From Hydrangea macrophylla (taxonomy: Eukaryota > Streptophyta > Magnoliopsida > Cornales > Hydrangeaceae): 64,000 nt of DNA. The notes under the pieces are model-generated. The model ran no database searches. It was given only the letters and a program-made list of their open reading frames with translations, and was not told the origin of the DNA. Both the position numbers and the translations under genes were made by a program. The stretch lies in the NCBI GenBank assembly GCA_033977485.1, contig CM066989.1, positions 99,985,181-100,049,180 of the forward strand, given 5' to 3'. This document shows positions 1 to 9,780 of the stretch, one piece after another; the first letter of the stretch is position 1, and each line of letters opens with the position of its first letter.

Positions 1-1474
1 TGCAAGGGAAAATACAAAGCAGTCAGTCTCAAGATCGCAGTAGAGAAAACAGACAGAAGATACCGGGCTGACTTACCCCTCAACTTTCCTGCCCAGGAAG
101 TCCTCATCTGGATCCCCGGGGCCTGCTCACAAAGCCCAAGGGTAGATACTTGGAAGAATCTATTCTTCTAACCCTTATTGTTGCTCGGGCAGTTGACTAT
201 AATTTGCTGCCCTGCCGAGCCCTGAGAGAAAAGAAACCGGCCTCCCCATGTACGGGAAACGGTCGATGCGTCCAGAAAAACTCCTGAACGGAAAGCTCAT
301 ACCCAAAAATTTGGGGCCAACGGGAGATGGATCCCATGAGAAACCTCTAACCGTTCAGGGCTAACTGTCCCGGGGCGATCCCCAAATATATCAAGATATC
401 CCAGGCGATCAGATGAAGGAGAATGCGGAATCCGTCCATGAGGGTGTCCTCATAGAGGGTGGTAAAACCCTGATGGTAAAGATGGGCTCCACCAGCATTT
501 ACAGCCAGGGAACAGTAGTCGGGGAGGCCATATCTATCCGCAAGTCGGCTGAGATCTTGAGCGCGCAGGGTAGACGGGATGAACTCACAGGCGAAGGCTA
601 CCTCGGGTCAGGTTCCCCTGGAGTCTCATCGCATGAACCCTGGGAAACAGAGTTAACGGGGGCCTCTGGGTCTGGCTTGGAATCAGACACCCGGACGGGG
701 ATCCTACCCTCGCTCTAGCGGTCAGACGAGGTGGCAGAAGGGGGTCAAGACTCGTGTCCGGGGTCCCAGACTGGGACTGCTCATCCTCAGACTGGGAAGC
801 AGAGTCAAAGTCAGAATTTTCCATCTACAAGACCTCTAGGACTGAACGGGGAAGCAGATAACGGCCTAGGTATGGGTCGGAAACTTCGAGTCTGAGGTAG
901 AAAGGGGGAAAGGTAACGAACCTAAAAGGTAAAGAGTACAAAGTCCTTCAAGTAAGATGGCACTCAGCTAAAACTATGCCGGGAAAACCCGCTCGCTGCA
1001 ACCGACCTAAGGTACCCCCGGACCTAAAGAAGGCACAGAACCTAAGGAAAAAGAAATCACAGTCCCGCGCAAATCCTAGAGGGTTCGTTCTCTCCAGCCT
1101 CACTCAAGAAAGAAAAAGAAATGGGAAAGGAGGAGCGCAACTAATTGAGACTGAGGAGAGGAGACTTACAAGAATTAACGCAGAAAGGAGCTCGGGAAGC
1201 TTGCTCGAGAACTTTTGCTCTCAAAACCACTCGGTACCTCTATCACTTGGCAGCAGGAATGGCTGAAATGAATAAGTGCTCGTTATATATATAGTGCGGA
1301 CGATCCAGATCATACCAGATCATATCTAACGGCTAAGAAGTTTTCCTGCCAAACCGCGCGACAACTGTCACCTCGGGCACGTGAAGCATCGCCTCAAAAG
1401 GCGCACTCATTAAATGCACAAAGTGACAGCCCGGTTCTCGTGCGATTATTTAGTTACTCTTAAACCGGCTTCGT
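1..1474 (-). repeat. Inverted copy of part of the Tat antisense-ORF region
   Basis: Read on the minus strand, this stretch aligns along its whole length with 2309-3741 on the plus strand. The shared features are the same TATA-box region (1283-1294 versus 2482-2488), the same start codon region (ATG at 824 on the minus strand versus 2915 on the plus), the same GTAAGT splice-donor area and the same acceptor at the far end. The two copies are clearly diverged, with many substitutions and small indels. The copy runs off the left edge of the window and joins the left LTR abruptly at 1474/1475. It is either part of a second Tat element in the opposite orientation or a rearranged duplicate. Confidence 0.85.
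585..824 (-). pseudogene. Fragment of Tat antisense ORF (inverted copy, acidic N-terminus)
   Basis: This short minus-strand frame starts MENSDFDSASQSEDEQSQS and matches the first exon of the plus-strand antisense ORF that starts at 2915. The acidic, serine-rich start is shared by both copies. The frame then shifts away from the continuing SDSEPDPEAPVN-type sequence. More codons of the same protein are readable to the left (about 120-560), but the frame is broken. This is a decayed transposon ORF, not a host gene. Confidence 0.5.
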
Positions 1475-2084
1475 TGGATAATTTGAGAGAGAGACGAACA
1501 TAAAAGAAGTGTATGTTGTTCGGCCCCGTTAACGAGGTGACCTACATCCACGTGTGCGTCGGTGCACTTTCATTAACAGATCACCGGTGGCGGATGGTGA
1601 GCCAACAGAGTGGATGGCACTACCAAAAACTGGTCGGGTATATACATTACAGTAATGATGGCTGCTATTCTTTAGGTTAAGAATGTGATCCCCTCTAATG
1701 GGGGTGAGTGACCTCTTTTATAGGTGCAAGAGACCACCCGTACAAGGCAAGCTTCAGATTAGGAAGCATAGTCTGATTATAATTGATTTACATGAATTTA
1801 GGAGAGTTTCCTAAGTGGCCTAGGAACCTACCTGCTCTTTCCCTTTAGTCCTCTAGCTAGTATAGGAAACTAGTTGGAGACTTGCTGGGCAAACAATCAT
1901 GCCTTCGGGGGGTACGTCCATGCAGGGCCAGTCTTGGAACGAATGCCCGAGCTACGGACCTAATCGGGAGGTTCCATATAACTGCTCGAGATGGTCGAGC
2001 AGGCGGCTCGGGTTCAAGGTGACTTGGCTTCTCTTTGCTAAGGTGGCAAGGCTTGACTTTGACTTGATATTTTTGTGCATATCA
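1475..2084 (-). repeat. 3' LTR of the Tat element (outer end truncated)
   Basis: Collinear with 11653-12260 (same GATAATTTGAGAGAGAGACG start and GATATTTTTGTGCATAT end). On the plus strand it ends in CA at 2084, next to the polypurine tract. Compared with the right LTR it lacks the first ~23 bp (the TGATGATGCCAAAATTTGGG end), where it is joined to the inverted repeat. Confidence 0.88.
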
Positions 2085-2099
2085 GCTGCCCCCCATTTT
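2085..2099 (-). other. Polypurine tract of the Tat element
   Basis: On the minus strand this reads AAAATGGGGGGCAGC and sits immediately upstream of the 3' LTR start (TGATATGCAC). This is the expected position and composition for plus-strand DNA priming in Ty3/Gypsy elements. Confidence 0.75.
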
Positions 2100-2308
2100 C
2101 AAAACTGATGTGATGCTCTATCAGATGATGTTTTAAAAATTAAGACTGCTTCCGAAAAATCGTCCGGAGAATAGGCTGGGACCTTACCCGGGATATAACT
2201 GATCGTGTTGGTCAGCCGGGGCATGGACCGAGCGGTGGCTATGCGGGCCCAGGACCGACTTCTGCCACGTGTTAACTGGTCATTGGCCTGGTCAAGATCC
2301 AATGAGGT

Positions 2309-3741
2309 CGGTTTAAGAGTAACTAAACAATCGCACGAGAACCGGGACGTCACTTCGTGCAATTAATGCGCGCGCCTTTTGAGGCGACGCTTTACGTGCC
2401 TGAGGTGACAGTTGTCGCGCGGTTTGGCGAGAAAACTTCTTAGCCATTGGATCTGATCTGATCTGGACCGTCCGCACTACATATATAAGGAGCACTTGTT
2501 CATTTCAGCCATTCCTGCTGCCAAGTGATAGAGATACCGAGCGGTTTTGAGAGCAAAAGTTCCCGAGCTCTTTTCTGCGTAATTCTTGTAAGTCTCCTCT
2601 CCTTAGTCTCAATTTGTTGCCCTCCTCCTTACCCCATTTCTTTATCTTTCTTGAGTGAGGCTGAAAGAACGAACCCTCTAGGATTTATGCGGGTTTGGGA
2701 TTTCTTTTCCTTAGGTTCTGTGCCTTCATTAGGTCCGGGGGTACCTTAGGTCGGTTGCAGCGAGCGGGTTTTTCCGGCGTAGTTTTAGCCGAGTGCCATC
2801 TTACTTTAAGGACTTTGTACTCTTTACCTTGCCCCCTTTCTACATCAGACTCGGGTTCCCGACCCATACCTAGGCCGTTATCTACTTTCCCGTTCAGTCC
2901 TAGAGGTCTCAGAGATGGAACATTCTAACTTTGATTCCGCTTCCCGGTCTGAGGATGAGCAGTCCTGGTCCGAGACCCCAAACACAAGTCTTGACCCCCC
3001 ATTCTACCACCCCGTCTGACCGCCAGAGCAAAGGTAGGATCCCTGTCCGGGTGTCTGATTCTGAGCCAGACCCGGAGGCCCCCGTTAACTCTGTTTCCCA
3101 GGGTTCAAGTGATGAGACTCCAGGGGAACCCGACCCAAGGTAGCCTTCGCTTGTAAGTTCATCCAGTCTACCTTGCGCGCTCAAGATCTCAGCCGTCTTG
3201 CGGATAAATATGGCTTCCCCGATTACTGTTCCCTAGTTGTAAATGCTGGTGGAGCCCATCTTTACCATTAGGGTTTCACCACCCTCTATGAGGACACCCT
3301 CATGGGCGGATTCCGCATTCCCCTTCATCCGGTCACTCGGGACGTCCTAATATATTTGGAGATCACCCTGGGATAGTTAGCCCCAAACGGTTGGAGGTTT
3401 CTCATGGGGTCCATTTCCCTTTGGCCCCAAGTTTTTGGGTATGAGCTTTCTGTTCAGGAGTTTTTCTGGATGCATCGGCCGTTTCCCGTATATGGGGAGG
3501 CCGATTTCTTTTCTCTCGGGACTCAGCAGGGGAGAAAAATTATAGTCAACTGCCCGAGCAACAACAAGGATTGGAAGAATAGATTCTTCCAAGTATCTAC
3601 CCTTGGGCTTTGTGAGCAGGCCCCGGGGATCCAAATGAGGACTTCTTGGGCGGGAAAGCTGAGGGGTAAGTCAGTCTGGTATCTTCTGTTTGCTTTCTTT
3701 ACTGCGATCTTAAGACTGACTGCTTTGCATTTTCCCTTGCA
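2309..3741 (+). repeat. Right arm of the 1.4 kb inverted repeat
   Basis: This is the partner of 1-1474. It lies inside the Tat element and covers the promoter-like region, the first exon and the core of the antisense ORF up to the first clear splice acceptor. The arms are separated by the LTR and about 220 bp of element sequence. Confidence 0.85.
2482..2488 (+). promoter_or_regulatory. TATA box upstream of the antisense ORF
   Basis: TATATAA lies about 430 bp upstream of the ATG at 2915, oriented to drive plus-strand transcription of the antisense ORF. The inverted copy keeps a TATATATA run at the equivalent place (about 1283-1294). Conservation in both copies supports a real promoter, but there is no transcript evidence. 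Confidence 0.45.
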
Positions 3742-3742
3742 G
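3666..3742 (+). other. Intron in the antisense ORF
   Basis: Donor GTAAGT and a pyrimidine-rich tract ending TTTTCCCTTGCAG. The reading frame resumes as GSVSLPSIPEECQARIRG. The inverted copy keeps the same donor and acceptor at its left end. Confidence 0.7.
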
Positions 3743-4350
3743 CGGGGTCAGTTAGCCTTCCGAGTATCCCTGAGGAGTGCCAGGCTAGGATCAGGGGCTT
3801 GTCATATTTACCAACAAATATCTGGAACATGCTGACCCGGACGAGCGATCTCAAGGTCTCCTACGATCCGATCGAGGCTGTGGAGGCTCCTGTCTTTCCA
3901 CCCATACTTTCTGGTAAGTGCCCGAATTCATCTGGTCTCATCTTTTTTCCCGTTATCTTTACCGGTTACTGACTGCTGATTTTTCCTTTTTGCAAAAATG
4001 GCACCCAAGAGAAATCTTGAACAGTTGAAGGCCAGGCAGGCCGCCGCTGCCGCCCGGGAGGCAATAAGGGGAGGAAAGAGGCCAGCTGCTGAGGCCTCGG
4101 GCAGTGAACGTCCGCTAAGGCGGATCCGGCACGGGACCACAAATCGTCCAAAGCCCGTGGGGACCTCAGCTCCCCACGTGGTGGTGGTAGAGACTCCTCC
4201 TCGAGCGGGAGTACCGTCGGGGGTGCCGGTTGAGGAATCGACAGAGATCAGGGAGAGGGTCAAGTTCGCCCTTCTCCCCAGCCAAGTGGAGACGTGTGCA
4301 AACATGTCTCCCGAGGCCTTCCAGGGATAGTTGTACAGCCTCTCTCATAT

Positions 4351-4435
4351 GGTAAGCACTTCCACCTCTGCCCATTTCATTGCCGCAACTTTTTTTTGTT
4401 TGTCCTATTGACTAACCGGTTTGGACTTCTTACAG
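4351..4435 (+). other. Intron in the antisense ORF
   Basis: Donor GTAAGC follows an exon ending in CTCTCTCATATG; the acceptor TTCTTACAG precedes GTTGGCTGTATGGCCGC. This is a typical short plant intron with a T-rich body. Confidence 0.6.
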
Positions 4436-5216
4436 GTTGGCTGTATGGCCGCTGGGGCTGAGTTCTTCCTGCCTTCTCCGATCGGGAGGGCTGTTGCTGC
4501 TGAAGCCGCTCTGTTAGTGGAGCGGGCGACCTAGGAGGCTAGGCAAAATGCCCTGGCTTTGGAGAAAGACAAGGTGAAGGGCTTAGCCTTGAGCCTTGGT
4601 GGAGCCCAGGCAGAGTTGGGGCTGCCCTGGCGGACCTAGAGGCATCCCGGGCCATTGCACCGGCTGCGGAGGCTCGAGCAAAGGCCGCAGCTGAGGCAAC
4701 GGCGGCTGGGGCCACGGAGGAGGCTTTCGATGACGGCTTCCTCCAGGGCTACGAAGATCTGAAACAAAGACTGGCCCTAGATCACCCTGGATGGGACATC
4801 TCATCCTATGAGGGGATTGATTCGGACTACAGAGACCTTGGTCCTCCTGCTGCTGATGACCCCTGCTACCTTGGCTGGAGCTGCCGATGGCTCTGCTGCC
4901 TTGGCTGGGGCTGTCGATGGCTCTGCGGCCCCGGGCGGTAACCCGGTTCTGGGAGGAGGGATCGCCCCGGGGGGAGAGATTGAAGATGTGGTCGAGATTG
5001 ACGACGTTTAGTCCTCGACTTGCACTTCCTCTCTTTGTTTGTTTTTTTTTTTTTGGGAGGCTACTACAACTGCCCCCTAAGCCGTGTAAATACTTTTTTT
5101 TTTCATTAATGAAAAGGTCCGCCGACGCCATTCTTTCCATCAACTGTTTATTATTTCATGCTTGTATGCTTGTTTGTGATTGCCAGTACCCAATCGATTT
5201 TTTTGTCTCTTCCTAA

Positions 5217-5630
5217 CCCTGCTTTAGCGAAAGTTGTAGGACTGTACTCAGTGGAGAATACTTGGTCTTTTTGGGACCTGTGTCGTAGGTCATGCTCGAT
5301 ATAATGTAGGACTGTTGGCCTTGTTATTATATATCTGAGTAGTTTCTTGGGGTACTGCAGGTAGGGAATGTTATGAGATTCCAAACCTTATGTAGACCGA
5401 CCGGTTTTAATCTTTCCATAACTCCGCCTTAGCAAAAGTTTAGGACTGTAACCGGTAGAGAACACTCGGTCATTTTGGAACTTGTCTTATAGGTTGTGCT
5501 CGATGTGATGCAGGATCTAAATCCTGTTACTATCGGAGCAGTTTCTCTAGACACTACAGGTACTCGGGGCTGTCTATTTGTGGCATCACGTGCCTAGCCC
5601 CGAGTTCTACTAAGTGTCTAGTGTGATTAC
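5217..5630. repeat. Two-copy ~206-bp tandem repeat in the Tat element
   Basis: The phrase AGCGAAAGTTGTAGGACTGT...GCTCGATATAATG at about 5225 recurs as AGCAAAAGTTTAGGACTGT...GCTCGATGTGATG at about 5431. The units are diverged. They lie between the end of the antisense ORF and the end of pol. Confidence 0.65.
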
Positions 5631-5836
5631 CTGTTTGGCCCGGAGTTATACCACTATCCCCTGCCCCCCAAGCTTTTGCTAAAGCGGGCATTTAGGTGAG
5701 GGGATTGACCATTAAGGAATCGACCTGGAACATGGGTGGTTACAGGGTCATTTGAGGCTTGCCATCATCAGCCCCCTAGGGGGATTTGCCCCCATTGCAG
5801 GTTGTGAGCATAAGCGAAGTCAGTGCCCCGGGTGTG

Positions 5837-5940
5837 ACCCTGAGGTCTTTTGCCTCGGGTGCTAGACCGAGGTCTTTTGCCTCGGGTGTTATCCCAAGGT
5901 CTTTTGCCCCGGTAGCTATGCCGAGGTCTTTTGTACATTG
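5837..5940. repeat. Short tandem repeat, ~28-bp unit, about 3.5 copies
   Basis: The unit CCGAGGTCTTTTGCCTCGGGTG is repeated with small changes four times. The core CCGAGG...CCTCGG is itself an inverted repeat, so each unit could form a small hairpin. Confidence 0.75.
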
Positions 5941-6256
5941 GAACACTGGTAGGGGTACTTCATGTAGAAAAGATAGAACTTCTTTATTTCCTTTTGAAAA
6001 AATAAATGCTCAAGTAGAGCTACAAATTCCCTAACTAATGCTAGCTCGCCCTTATCCAAGCGTCACTGAAAATACTTGCGGAGGTGTTGCACATTCCACG
6101 GGTGAGATAGATCATGCTCGTCCAAAGTCTGCAACCAGTATGTGCCCGACCGATTAACCTGAGTGACCTTGTATGGTCCTTCCCAGTTTGGCCCTAACTT
6201 TCCGTGGCTCGGGACTCTGGTAGACTGGTTTATCGCCTTAAAACAAGATCTCCTAC

Positions 6257-7309
6257 CTAAAAACTGTGGTGCTTTACCTTGCTGTTGTAATATCGAGACA
6301 CCCTCTGTTTGTAGGCCGCCACTTTCAGATATGCCCGGTCCCTTTTTTCTTCAATCAAATCAAGCTCTCCTCTGAAGGCTTCCTCATTGTCTTGCGCGCA
6401 GAAATTTGCCACTCGATAAGTGGGCAATCCGAGCTTCGTTGGGACCACTGTCTCAAGGTCGTAGGTAAGTGAGAATAGTGTTTCACCCGTGGCCGCTCGG
6501 GGAGTGGTACGATAGGCCCAAAGGAGGGTCGGTAGCTCCTCTAACCAAAAACCTTTAGCGTTTTCAAGCTTGGTTTTAATTGATTACAGAATAGTCCAAT
6601 TTATCACCTCGACTTAGCCATTGGCTTGAGGGTGCTCGGGTGAGGAATAGTGGTTGGATATTCCGTATCCCGAGCAAAATTGCCTGAAGACTGGGGTGTC
6701 AAACTGCCTGCCGTTGTCGCTGACTAGGATCCTGGGAATGCCGAAACGCCTAAGGATGTTTCTTTCGATGAAAGTCTCTATCTTCTTCTCGGTGATTGTT
6801 GCCAAGGGCTCGGCTTCTGCCCACTTCGTGAAATAGTCCACAGCAATGATGGTGAACTTAACCTGTCCTCTTCCTGTCAGAGGTGGTCCGACGATATCAA
6901 TAGCCCATTGAGCGAATGGCTAGGGGCTGAGGATTGGCGTTTGGAGCTCTCCCGAGCAGTTGATCATGGGGGAGTGTCTCTGACACTTGTCGCACCTTCT
7001 TACATACTCCTGGGAATCCCGGGCCATAGTCGACCAGTAGTAACCTTGTAGCAGGGCTTTCCGAGATAATGCCCGGCCTACTATGTGGCTCCTACACTCT
7101 CATTCATGGATCTCATGTAATATTAGTTGGACCTGGGTGGGTTGGACACTGCGGAGATATGGGATGGAGAATCCCCTTTTGTAGAGTATGCCATCCACGA
7201 GGTGGTATCTGGCCGTCCGGTATTTTACCCGACGGGCTTCTTCATTTCTGTCCGGTAGGGCACCAGTTGTGAGAAACGTTGTGATTGGGTCCATCCAGCT
7301 GTGCCCCAA
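6257..7309 (-). pseudogene. Tat integrase (zinc-binding, core and C-terminal parts)
   Basis: Going leftwards: a zinc-binding-region fragment (LVDGILYKRGFSIPYLR...LILHEIHE, 7100-7309); the catalytic core (VDYFTKWAEAEPL, then ILVSDNGRQFDTPVF, then YSSPEHPQANG, 6614-6841), which keeps the first two acidic positions; and the C-terminal part (YRVANFCAQDNEEAFRGELDLIEEKRD, 6257-6448). The parts are separated by stops and shifts. In an active element this enzyme joins the cDNA ends to host DNA. Confidence 0.82.
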
Positions 7310-7349
7310 GGCGACCGGTTGACCTCTATGCCTTCCGAGTTGATCACAC

Positions 7350-7872
7350 TTGGCTCGAGTAAATACTCTATCCTTATCCCGGGCAAGTCTGATTTGGAGG
7401 ATGAGGTGAGGCGGGCTAACCGGTCAGCTCTGGTGCTTTCTTCCCTTGGGATCTGCGTGATGGAGAAGCCCTTGAGTTTCTTCAAGACTGTCCGGACAAG
7501 GGCCAGGTAGGCTACCATGTTGTCTTCCCGGGCTTCATACTCTTGAGTGACTTAATTAACTATGAGCTGAGAGTCACTATACCCCTGGACCTGCTGTGTA
7601 CCCATCGATGTAGACAACTGTAATCCAACCAAAAGGGCTTCATACTCGGCTTCGTTGTTGGAGGCCTGGAACCCAAACTGTAATGCATACTCTAACTGGA
7701 TCCCATTGGGTGTGGTCAAGATGATCCCTGCCCCACTGCCCTGTTTGTTGGACGATCCATCAACATATAGCACCCAAGTCGGGGTGCCAGGCTGTATGCC
7801 AGGCGGTACGACCGGCGGGTTGAGCTCTTCGGTGGCCTCTTCTGGGTACGTAAACTCTACTAGGAAATCCAT
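7350..7872 (-). pseudogene. Tat second RNase H (archaeal-type)
   Basis: WVLYVDGSSNKQGSGAGIIL, then NNEAEYEALLVGL and YSDSQLIVN, carry the D-E-D pattern of an archaeal-type RNase H. This extra domain between the usual RNase H and integrase marks the Tat lineage. The frame shifts near 7550 and continues (7350-7518) with the domain C-terminus and linker (IPREESTRADRLARL). Confidence 0.82.
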
Positions 7873-7899
7873 AATGGCTTGTCCTTTAATAGCCTTCTA

Positions 7900-8241
7900 G
7901 GGTGGATACACAACCTTAAATTATTCTAGCTCCAGTGCCTATTTAACCAGCCTTCCGGACATCTCGGGCCTGCTTAGGATCTGACGGAGTGGCTGATCTG
8001 TAAGGACCATGATGACGTGGGCCTGGAAGTACGGGCGAAGTCTCTAGGCGGATGTGATGAGGGCAAAGGCAAGATTTTTAATGCAGGAGTACCTACTTTC
8101 GGCGCCTTGGAGTGCCCGACTTATATAGTAGACCGGGAATTGTATCCCATACTCTTCTCTGATGAGAGCCGAGCTGACCGCTGAGGGTGATACCGCCAAG
8201 TATAAGAACAACTCTTCGCTTGGCACGGGTGTTGAGAGCAA
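7900..8241 (-). pseudogene. Tat first RNase H domain fragment
   Basis: LFLYLAVSPSAVSSALIREE, then PVYYISRALQGAESRYS, are the standard Ty3/Gypsy RNase H (tether) motifs following RT. The ATG-started frame ends at a stop near 8044; further homologous sequence to about 7900 is out of frame or interrupted. Confidence 0.75.
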
Positions 8242-8377
8242 AGGGGGTGACGTCAGGTACTTCTTGAGTTCCTGAAACGCCTCCTCATACTCTTCCTACC
8301 ACTGAAAGGCCTTGCGGAGGATTTTGAAAAATGGCAGACACCAGTCGGTAGCTCGGGAGACGAACTGTTCAACGCAA

Positions 8378-9230
8378 CTACCGCCCGGCTAGACTCTGAA
8401 CTTCTTTTGTTGACTTGGGCGAGCGCATGTTGATAATAGCCTGAATCTTCTCGGGGTTTGCCTCGATCCCCCTTCTGCTAACTAGGTGTCCCAAAAACTT
8501 CCTGGATGAGACGCCAAATGTGCACTTGGTCGGGTTCAACCTCATCCCGAACTTCTTCAAATGTTGAAGGCCCCGGCCAGGTGCTCAAGATGGTCGGACT
8601 CGTCTCGGCTTTTGACCAAGAGATTGTCCACGTAGACTTCCATAGATTTCCCGATCAGATCCTTGAACATATGATTGACCAGGCGTTGGTATGTTGCCCT
8701 GGCGTTTTTGAGGCCGAAGGGCATCACTTTGTAGCAGTACGACCCTTGGTCCGTGATGAAGGAGGGCTTTTTTTCATCCCCAGGGTACATGCTGATCTGA
8801 TTGTACCCCAAGTAGGCGTCCATGAACAAGAGGAGCGCATGACCGGCTATTGAGTCCACATGGAGGTCTATCCTGGGAAGCGGATATCAATCCTTGGGGC
8901 AGGCCTTGTTTAGGTCAGTAAAATCCATGCACATCCTTCATCTCCCATTGCTTTTCTTGACTAGTGCTACGTTTGCTAACCGTTGGGATAATGGACCTCT
9001 CGAATGGAATTCGCCTTTAGGAGCTTCCTGACTTCTTCAGACACCGCCACCTGTCTCTCCGGGGCCATTCCCCATCTCTTCTGCTTGACCGGTCTGGAGT
9101 CCGGATTAATGTTGAGATGGTGGGATATAACCCAGGGGTTAATCCCCAGCATGTCTTCATGGCTCCAAGCAAAGATGTCTTGATTCTTTTGAAGGAACTG
9201 GACCAATTCCTCCTTTAGGCCCGGCTCCAA
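8378..9230 (-). pseudogene. Tat reverse transcriptase domain, active site altered
   Basis: Three frame blocks are visible: the N-terminal part (PDSRPVKQKRWGMAPERQ, 8976-9230), the palm (LLFMDAYLGYNQI, VMPFGLKNARATYQRL, VYVDNLLVKS, 8557-8859) and the connection (MKKFGMRLNPTKCTFGVSS, 8378-8560). The YVDD box reads YVDN, so the second catalytic aspartate is lost. Several stops separate the blocks. This domain would have copied the element RNA into DNA. Confidence 0.85.
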
Positions 9231-9233
9231 GAG

Positions 9234-9590
9234 TCATCCAATGTTGATAGACCAGTTGGTAAACTTCGGATCCAACACCACTTGCTCCAATTCTTCCATC
9301 GGCCCCACAACATCATCCTTGTCCCTTGGGTCTATCTCTTGAATGTTTAGTGTTTCTGTGATGGCTTCTCTGCACAGGGAACTGACATAACAACTCTTGG
9401 CGACTGCTTGGTCTCCACGTAGGCTCCCGGGTCCTTGAGGGGTTGGAAATTTGACCACCAGGCTGTACGTCGATACAACCGCCTTGGCTTTATTGAGCAT
9501 TGGCCTCCCGAGGATGACATTATATGCGGATGGGGCCTCCACGATTACAAAGTTCGCTAATAAAGATGATTGTTGAGGGTAGGTCCCCAA
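9234..9590 (-). pseudogene. Tat aspartic-protease C-terminal part
   Basis: ANFVIVEAPSAYNVILGRP, then LNKAKAVVSTYSLVVKF, is the conserved end of the retroviral-type protease in Tat elements, followed by the spacer before RT. The catalytic D-S/T-G triad would lie to the right of 9590 in a broken frame. Confidence 0.72.
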
Positions 9591-9780
9591 AAGAACCGGG
9601 AGCTCGATGGTACTGAGCGGTTGTGTACTGGATCCATTGAAACCTACCAGGGGGTGGCTACTGGTTGTAGCCGATCCCTAGCAATCCCGAGCTGGTCAAA
9701 TGCTAAAACGAACAAAATATCAGAGGAGCTCCCGGTATCTACCAGCACCCTTTTGACCACATACTTGGCTATGGTAATAG

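Larger units (their letters stand above)
2915..5010 (+). pseudogene. Antisense ORF of the Tat element, putative gypsy-type transposon domain (Transposase_28-like)
   Basis: This is an intron-containing gene on the strand opposite gag-pol. It starts MEHSNFDSASRSEDEQS, then shows a typical plant gypsy-type transposon domain at 3150-3664 (LADKYGFPDY, GFRIPLHPVTRDVLIYLE, LAPNGWRFLMG, WKNRFFQV). Introns with GTAAG(T/C) donors are visible at 3666-3742 and 4351-4435; a third at 3914-3995 has a damaged acceptor. The exon at 3743-3913 reads ECQARIRGLSYLPTNIWNML. The third exon starts MAPKRNLEQLKARQAAAAAR and the last ends GGEIEDVVEIDDV-stop at 5010. In-frame TAG codons (for example in H-TAG-GFTTLYE and LG-TAG-LAPNGW) and frameshifts make this copy dead. 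The stops look like CAG-to-TAG changes. Such antisense ORFs are known in Tat-lineage elements; their function is unknown. Confidence 0.75.
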
